This document shows, in pieces, positions 51,601 through 60,600 of a DNA stretch of 64,000 nt; within the stretch, counting starts at the first letter, position 1; each line of letters starts with the position of its first letter. The translations under genes and the position numbers were made by a program. The notes beneath the pieces were generated by a model that was not told where the DNA came from, did no database searches, and worked only from the letters and a program-made list of their open reading frames with translations. Origin of the DNA: Achatina immaculata (taxonomy: Eukaryota; Mollusca; Gastropoda; Stylommatophora; Achatinidae); contig CM019701.1 in assembly GCA_009760885.1 (NCBI GenBank), positions 20,390,630 through 20,454,629 on the forward strand, written 5' to 3'.

Positions 51601-54600
51601 TACTTTTTTGCCACGGGAATGAAAATAGGTCCTAGTTATGCATGTCTATTTATGGGCTTTCTGGAAGTCAAATGATGGGAAACTTACACTGGCAGACTTC
51701 CAGAATTCTATAAAAGGTACATCGATGATGGCATTAGAGTCACTAGTATGCCATAGGAAGACCTAAAAAAATTTATTGATTTCACCAACTCACTTAATAA
51801 TAACATAAAATTCAATTATGAAATTTCTGACAAGTCTGTCAACTTTTTAGACATTAAAAATTTCTGTTGGCACAAACAGGCTTGTCGCCTCTGTATTTTA
51901 CAAACCCACCAACAGCCACACTTATTTACTTTACACCTCCATCCATCCTGAAGCCTGTAAGAACTCCATCCAATACTCCCAACTCCTCCGTTTTCACCGC
52001 ATATGTCAGTATAATTTGGACTTTATAGATCAGTCCAACAAGTTATTAGAATTTTTGTGTCGTCGCCACTACTCAGAAAATGTCCTTTGTGAAGCCTTCA
52101 ACTGTATCCAACTAGTGAGCTGCAAAAATGCATTCATAAAAAAGCCTGTTACTGCATTTGACAGAGTTAAGTACTAACTTATCGTCATCTGCAACTAATC
52201 CAGCTCGACCCAAACACCCAAGACATTTTCTCTCTGATCCACCCCTATTAGCATACAAGCGTGAGCCAAATCTTAAGGACATCTGCAGTGCTTCGTGTAT
52301 AGTTACTTATAACACTAATTATTGTGTGAAACCACTCAGAGACCTGTGGCAGATTTGCCAAGCTTCATGAAAAATTTGATGCAAACACGTTGCTCGAACT
52401 TGTCAGCCATTTTCAATATAACAGAGCATGTAAAAACTGAAGATGTGGGTATAGCATATGTCACCTGATCCATTGAGTCAGCACACCTGGGAGATTAGAA
52501 CTACAGATTTTTGTGTAAATAGGACAGATGCTTACATCACAGCAATTACTATCCAGAAACTTTCTGATAGGCCCACATATGTCTTCATTTCATGAAGGTA
52601 ATTAATATTTAAATTTCCTTTTCAGATCCTATAGCAATTAAACCACAGCTTCGTTACAGCAGTACTGGTACAAAAGGTTTTAGATTTGGTTCTGTTAAAC
52701 TTGAGTGTGTGTTTTCAGGATAGTAAGTACAAAAGATATTTTTTCACCACACAGATACTTTTATGTAATTGTATAAACTATGACAGAATTTCTGAAAAAG
52801 CTGTAATGATGTATATTAAAAAGCTGCAATGGTTTATATATGATCCAGGAGGGAAAAAAAACCTTGTGCTTGATGGATTACACAAAAAATTTGATCTTCA
52901 AAAATAAAAAAAAGTGATAAAATCTGAAAATCATAACATTGTATCTACTTGAACTGATGAGCACAAAGTGTGCCCTTTTGAGACCCCATGTCTTCTTGTT
53001 CATTAAAAATGGCAAGGCATAAAAGATTGAGAACATAAATGGGATTAATAATGCAGAACAAAAGCCAGTGTATATTGATGATAAAAAACTAACAACTGCA
53101 ATGAAAAGAAAAAAGACGTGATATATGAGCAAAAACCAAGAAGGTGAAACATTAGAAGCAATATGATTTTAGAGGAATATGCAAAATGTAAATGACTAGA
53201 AAATTAAAAAATACTCAGGGAAGCTGCAGAACAATGTAGATAATGCTTCATTTCTTATTCCTCTTCTTCAGTCTCCCAGGAACTGTGAGTGGGTGTTCTT
53301 TGCAGCTGATGCTGTGAAGGTATTGAGGCATGCATCATGGAACTTTAGAGGGGATTGTGGCAACTATTTTTTCAGTCCCAGAATGCAGATAAAAAGCAAG
53401 GGATGTGCAATGCTTCTTTATTAGACTCCACCATCATGCAAACCATGGCGATCCCTGCCCCATTAGCCAGACCAGGCCTCTTACTGGGGGTACCAACGGA
53501 AAGGTGGGATAGGGTGTTGGTCAGCTATGATTCACCAACCCTGATGCTGGCGTGTCAGCTGTGGGTCACAGATTGCTAAAATGGACAGCATCATCACCCC
53601 CTAATGCTTCAATTAAAAACTGGTCAAAATTTTTTTAGATGTATAAATTATTAATTTACTTTTGCATTTTTAACCTTATTCTCATACTGTCTAAAAACTG
53701 ACTTGTATGTAGGCACTTTTGATGTCCAGGACATATTATGTTGGGAAGGAGAAGTATGTCCTTATAAAAAAATGCCTGAAGGAATTTTTTAATTTCTGTT
53801 TTAACTGTATAATGTCTCAACTGTTTTGTCACTGAAAAGAAATGTGCACAGGAGAGAAGAAAATTAATATTTTATGTGAGGATTTTTTCGGTAAAGATTA
53901 TGGTCTAAATTTTTTTGTCATAAAACTAACTCAATTACTTCCTTTTTAACAGTGATCCAGCCCAAAGCAGCATTTCTCTCACTCAGTGGTATGATGACTC
54001 TGGAAAGGAAATTACTAATGATGGTTCTAAATATGTACTGTCATTTGCTGGACGACAGCTTACGATCATGAATCTGCAGGAGGAGGATGAAAAATATTAT
54101 TTATGTCGTTCAAGAAATTCAGCTGGAGATTCACAGTTTCAAGTCTTTCTCAATGTTACATGTGAGTTTGTTGACAATGAAAATAAACCATGCATTAGTT
54201 AAAAAAAAAAAAGCTCCCAGTAATTCTTAACACTTTCCGTGCCAGACGTTGGATATCTGACGCTTCCGGTTTCTCACGTGGATGCCAGACATAAAAAATT
54301 TGATGCTTGGTTTGTTTCATTAAAAAAACCAGTGTAACGTTTAGATTGTACACATTTTGTGCGTGCGTCCACCAACACTTTTCAAAATGGCGAAAGAGTG
54401 CTTAGTTATGAGCGATGTCGAGCGAGAAAAACTAAGAGAAACATCAAGAAATTTCAATTTTTGGTGATGTAGATAGGGGTATGGACATGGCCTGTAACCA
54501 GATACTGTTCTTGAATGTATCGCAAGTAGATCTAGACATTAGACGACTGGAGAAGTAGTTAGAAGGTTATTTCAGACATTATTCTACCGATAATGCATCA

Positions 54601-57600
54601 TTGAATCACAGTACGATGTCAACAGGTAGATCTACTCGTCTCAGATGTTATGTATTATACCTCTAGGCCTTTCTGATGGTAACTTGGACACATCATTGTC
54701 TAAAAACATGACATTACATCTTTTTTCCTAAAAAAACTCCGCATTTATGAGATCTTCATACATTTAGTTATGTTTTGAAACATAATAAGTACATGGAAAT
54801 ACTGTTTTCATTCATTTTTACAACTATACCCCCTATACATATCAAGACCAGCGCTTTTACTCTGGCATCCAACTGAATGTCCATGTTTCTTCCTGTGGCA
54901 CGGAAAGAGTTAAATAGAACAGCAAGTCTCTTCCCAAATTTATGCATTTTAAAATAAATGCAGGAAACTCTCTACTGTAGAGAGCAGAACACCAACACAA
55001 CTCCTTCAGATCATCAGAGGAAGTACACCCCACCAGACAAGTGTTTCGGCCCTATTAAACTCCTGACACTCTAACAGGGGTCATGACTCCCAGAGGTCAT
55101 GTGAGTTGTTGCTTTTTTTCGTCCTGGAATTGAACCAGTTGACACTGCACTTTGAAGTGCATCTTTAGCGATTTAGCTATGGAGGACTGGTATTGGTTCT
55201 GGCAAACAAAATTTATGTTCTCAGTGCTTGTTTTGCTGATGTTGCTACGAATCCTCTCACTCCCACTTCTACAGCTATCATTTTTCCCCTGACTCTTGGC
55301 GCCTGCCTCAGTTGTTTGACCAGATCATTGTACTTCTCACATTTGAATAAATGCTACTGCTTTATTCTTGTTTCGTACAAAACCGTAAGCTCAGTCATTA
55401 TAATTTACTTTTTGTTCATTGTAATAGTACAGGATTTTTTTAAAACTCTGCCCTGCTTTGATGATCGAGCCTAATTAGTGTAATCATATATGCCCCAGTT
55501 AAAATTTTTTATTTCATGCACATATCCATACCAGATTTAATTATACACATATGAGCTGGGAGAAGTAATGGGATATATTTTACTTTTCAGTGCAGCAGTT
55601 TAATAATTGAAATGTTATTAAATAAATTTTTTTAAAAGTAGAGTAGCACTATGTTAGCTGTTCTTTTGGTTAAAAGTGCACAAATAATTTTTTCATGAAT
55701 ATGGTTCTGACAGAATCATGGTAGAGCAAGGTAGTGCATGAATTCTTTTGCTGAATTTATGGCTTTATATTCTAATGTGGTAAACTATGTGTACATACAC
55801 AAATTTGCATCTTCTACTGAAACATGATTGTGTTATCTTCAGCTGGACCAATTTTTATCAATGGTGCTCCGAGCAACCAAACAGTGCCTGAAAATGTTGA
55901 CGCTAAGTTTGACTGCAGTGCTAGGTCTGCTTCAGGTGAATTACCTCCGGCTCCACCTGTCTGGTACAAAAATGGTGAACATATTGACACACTTAAAGGT
56001 TAGTAAAATTTAATGTGAGACTAGCTGGAATAAAAGTGAAGCTGACAATGATGCCAAAAGTTTTCCATGCCTAAAATATACTAATTTTCCAATTAAAAAT
56101 TGATTTTCTTTGTAAATGTACAGTATTGCATATTCAGGTGTTTTATTTCTGCAAAACAGAGGTATTACAAGCAATTAGTTTTGGAGTAGCAGTATTTTTT
56201 AAAATTTGGTTTATTTGTTTGGTTTTTTTAAAATAAAATATCACTTTTGATCAGATCTTTACTTGAAGAACATATTGAAAAGCAGAAACCATTAATACTG
56301 AACTTCATAGACTTTAAAAAGGCATTTGATAGCATACACAGAGATTCATTGTGGAGAATTTTAAGTCTATATGGAATACCGTCTAAAATCGTCAACATCA
56401 TTAAGGACTTCTACAACAGGTATGTTTGTGCAGTTAAAACAGAAGAAAGGATGAGTGAATGGTTCCAGATTGAAATAGGCGTGAAACAAGGATGTATTCT
56501 GTCTCCTTTGCTTTTTGGAATTGCAATAGACTTCATAATGAAAAAATGCTGCACAGATAACACAGGTATTGATTGGGTACATGGGACCCAACTAGAAGAT
56601 CTTGATTTTGCTGATTACATAACTCTTATCAGTAACAATGTGAATTCCATGCAAGAAAACAGATAGCCTGTCTTCACTTGAAATTAACAAAGACAAAACA
56701 AAAATAATGAAACTTCCCATTAATCAAAATGGAAAAATACATGTAGAAGGGACAGATATTGAAGAAGTCAATCAATTTGCATACCTTGGCAGCTAAATAG
56801 ACTAGGATGGTGACACCAGGAAGGAAGTTAGAATTCAAATTGCAAAAGCAGCGTTAATCTTCAAGAATCTTGAGAACATATGCATTCAAAAGTTATAAGC
56901 ACAAAAAAAAAAAAAACCAAGTTAAGACTATTCAGTTCAAATGTAATGTCTATCCTCATTTATGCATGCAAAAGCTGGAAAACAACTAAAGAAATAGACA
57001 AGAGATTAGACTCTTTTGAAAACAAATGCCTAAGGAAAATGCTCTGCATCAAGTGGAACGATTTCAAGAACAATGCAGAGATAAGACTAATGACTGAACA
57101 ATAACCAGTCTCATGGGTGATCAGGAAAAGGAGATGGACATATGTTGGTCACATGATGAGAAGAAATGATCAGGGAATCCCAAAACAAGCTATCAAGTGG
57201 AACACAACAGGCCAGAGAAAAAAAGACAGACCATGGGAAACTCTAAAGATGACACTGTTAAGAGAGCCCAAATTAATAGGCATAAAATCCCGTGATGAAG
57301 TTAAAAGCTTGCTGAAAACAGAAAAAAATTGGCGAACTACCTTGCGAGCCCTATGTGACATTTAGCGGCATGGGAAGGATATAAGATACAAGATTGAGAA
57401 AACAGGAAAAAAACTAATGCAATTGTTTACATTGTTTAGCAGTTTAAGATTTTTGCAGTAGCTGAGCAAACGTTTTTTACTTGTGGTAGGTATAAAAAAT
57501 GAAGTACTAGTCTGACAAAAGTATTGGCATTAATTTTCATCAGATACCTCTAAACTCCAGCTGTCAGAGGACAAGAATATTCTTACCATCAAGAATGTAA

Positions 57601-60600
57601 CGAAAGCAACCGACATAATGTGTGTTCAGTGTACAGTCTCCAATGATATAGACACAGTCATGGCTAGTGCATGTCTTAATGTCATCTGTAAGTATATGTG
57701 AGAGCAGTGAGCATGAAGACCTTAGTTTTAATATGTTTATTTATAGAGGTGGTAAATGTTTAACAAAGTATGCTGCTGCTGAAGTTGATGCATAAAATGA
57801 AACTGTAAATCAGGACATCAGATTTACTAGCTGCATGTTAAGTATAATGGTTCTTCATATCATCATCATCATCAGCATCATTTTTAGCTGTCTCCCCACG
57901 GAAGGTTGGCTGCAGTAAATCTTTACTCTGCTTTTTCTTGTCTTTGTAGAACACTTGGCCAAGTTTGTTCTTCTCTATTTCTTGATGTTGTCTACCCATC
58001 TATATTGCTGTCATCCTCTTGTTTTTTTCCTTTAGATCTTGCCCTCAAGAAGGGTCTTCAAAAATTATTATGTCTCTTGACATACCCAAAGTAGAGCTGC
58101 CTTGTTTTTATGATTTTCAATATTTCTTTTTTCACTTCGAGTTGGTTTAGCACTGTGTTGCTTGTTTTCTTTTCTGTCCATGGGATACGGCTTGTTCTTC
58201 TGTATGTCCATGTTTCAGGGGCCTTGATTTTCTTTTCTTTTATCTTATTCAAGGTCCAGGCTTGCGCACCATAAAGGAATATTGAATATATGTGGCATTT
58301 TACGATACATAGTCTCAGTTGCTGTGATATTTATTTTGATGTAAGGATCTTCCTAATTCTGCTCAAGGTGTTTTTTTGCCAAACCTATTCTTTTGTTAAG
58401 TTCCGTTTCACATTTTCCATCCTCTGTTATCATGTGCCCCAAATTCCTGAAGTCTTTCACCTGTTCAGTATTTCTCCATTTATTTTTTTATTTATTGCTG
58501 GCTTTCTTTTTTCTCTGCCAACAGGGGTGGATCAGAGAAAATGTTGCGAGTGTCAGGTTCAAACTGAGTTATTGGAAGATGACAATAAAGGATTTTTTTA
58601 ACCATCTGACCATACGGATGGAAAGGCAGTACTAACTTAACTCTGTCCAATGGAGTAACAGGCTTTTTTTCTGAATGCTTGAATGTGAGCCAAACCTTAA
58701 GGACATCCTTGTCCACAGCCACTTGAAGCGGAGCCTTACATATGTTGGTACCAGAAAATGTAACCACCCCCGCTGCGTTACCTGCCCTGTAGTCTGGGAA
58801 ATGAAAACGATCACATTTTCCAAAACTATCCTCACTCTTCATGAGGGATTCACATGCAACTCCCGTAATGTGATATATGTCATTGTATGGAAAAGATGCA
58901 GGATAACGTATATTGGTGAGACTGGCCTCAGATTAGGGGACCGCATGCAGAAACATCTGTACGATGTTGTCCAGCATGCTTCGAAAACAGTCCTAAATCA
59001 TTTCAGTGGCCTCAACCACACAGGAAAATCTGATTTTCTGGTAACAGCCATCAAACAATGTCACACAGATGACACAAGCCGCCTAGCTCTTGAGAACCGC
59101 TATATTCGCATTATGGGACACTAGAACCACACGGTTTAAATTCGCTATTCAGCTACACCTGACATTCTCGTCTTCAACAATTATAATCTGTCTCTACTAA
59201 GCACCACTTCCTTCTAAGCTTCACTCCCTTCTCACAGCATCATATTAAAACCCCTCTACCCTAACTATAATCATCTGTTTCACCTTCTCCTGGCTAGGTT
59301 AACATTGTACCACTCTCTCCCTTCCACGGTTTCCCCACCCACCTTCCCTAGTTACGATCCACTGACCACACATCACAGGTCTCCATTTAAACAATCTCTA
59401 CGCCCTACAATGCTCATTTCTAACACACAGCGTTGAACAAGCCACATCTTACAGTTACAGCTGAATGCTCTGTTTGTTATTAATTTTTTTTTAATAGCAT
59501 TCATGTGAATCTATACTTTATCTCCTCTCTCTATTTCTTCGTCCTGTATGTTTTTTGTATGATTAAGGCTCACGCTGAAACATTACAACTTTATAATTGT
59601 TAAGTAATAAAGCTGCTCCTGCTTTTTTCCTAGTTTATTCATTTTGGTATCACAGCTTTACTGCAGTGCATCATGTATAATTGTATCTCTCTCTCTCTGA
59701 ACCTTAAGTGCCCAGGGCACATGGGACTTCCACAAGGTTTTTCCACAAATGCCTATTCTTTGCCCTTTTTTCTGCTCTTGCCCAGATGAGCCCTATATTG
59801 CTCAACATCCTTTCTGTTGTTCTTCTCCATGTCTCTTTTGGTCTACCCTTACTTCTGTTCCCCTATGGTGTCCATCTTAGTGCTATTTTTGGTAGTGAGT
59901 TATCAGTCATTTGGAGCACATGTCCCAACCATCGCCACCGTATTTCCTGTATTGTATACTTATACACTAATTATTGTGTGTTACACATAACTGAGATGCA
60001 TTTTAGTTCCTATGGTGACACCACTGATTTGATAAAAATACTCACCATTGAGCTGGAAGAAATTTAGTGCAGTACCAGCTCTGCAAGTCTTATTATGGTG
60101 TTTATGCTGGTGGTAGAGTGAGAATGTTATCAAGAAAATAACGGAGTGCTAAGACGTCCCCCTTGTTGGGAATAGAGATGTAGAGAGAGAAGACATTAAG
60201 AAAAAAGATGTGACAGATGTGATCATGAGAGAGTTAGATAGTTTTGAAAGTTGCTAAAGCATGGTTCTTATCTTTCAGTAAAGGGAAAGTTTGTGTATTA
60301 GTGACTGAAAAACACTTTTCAACGAATTCAGAAATTTGCTCAGTGGGGCATGAACAGGCTGATACCATGGGGTGGTCTGGTTGGCTGGGTTTATGGATTT
60401 TGGGAAGAAGATAGAATGATATTGTGCCTAAAATAACTGTTCTTGATGTGTAGAGAGTCAGCTTGGAACTTTTACTTGTATGTTTCCTTTTGTTTTGCTA
60501 CTCAGAGTGAGATGCCTCGCTATGTCACAATGTGTAATGCTAATTTGTTCATATTTTGCTTTCATCAGTGATGTAATTTGTCAGTATTTCACCTTCATCA

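Noticed and set aside
53355..53579. Possible extra exon with open frame in intron 5
   Set aside because: The Ig3 halves join in frame without it and it shows no Ig-like residues.
54945..55120. Hammerhead ribozyme in the SINE (CCGAAAC and CTGATGA boxes)
   Set aside because: The boxes are in an order that needs a stem between the cleavage site and CTGATGA, and no such stem can be drawn; the pairing is not kept in copy 2.
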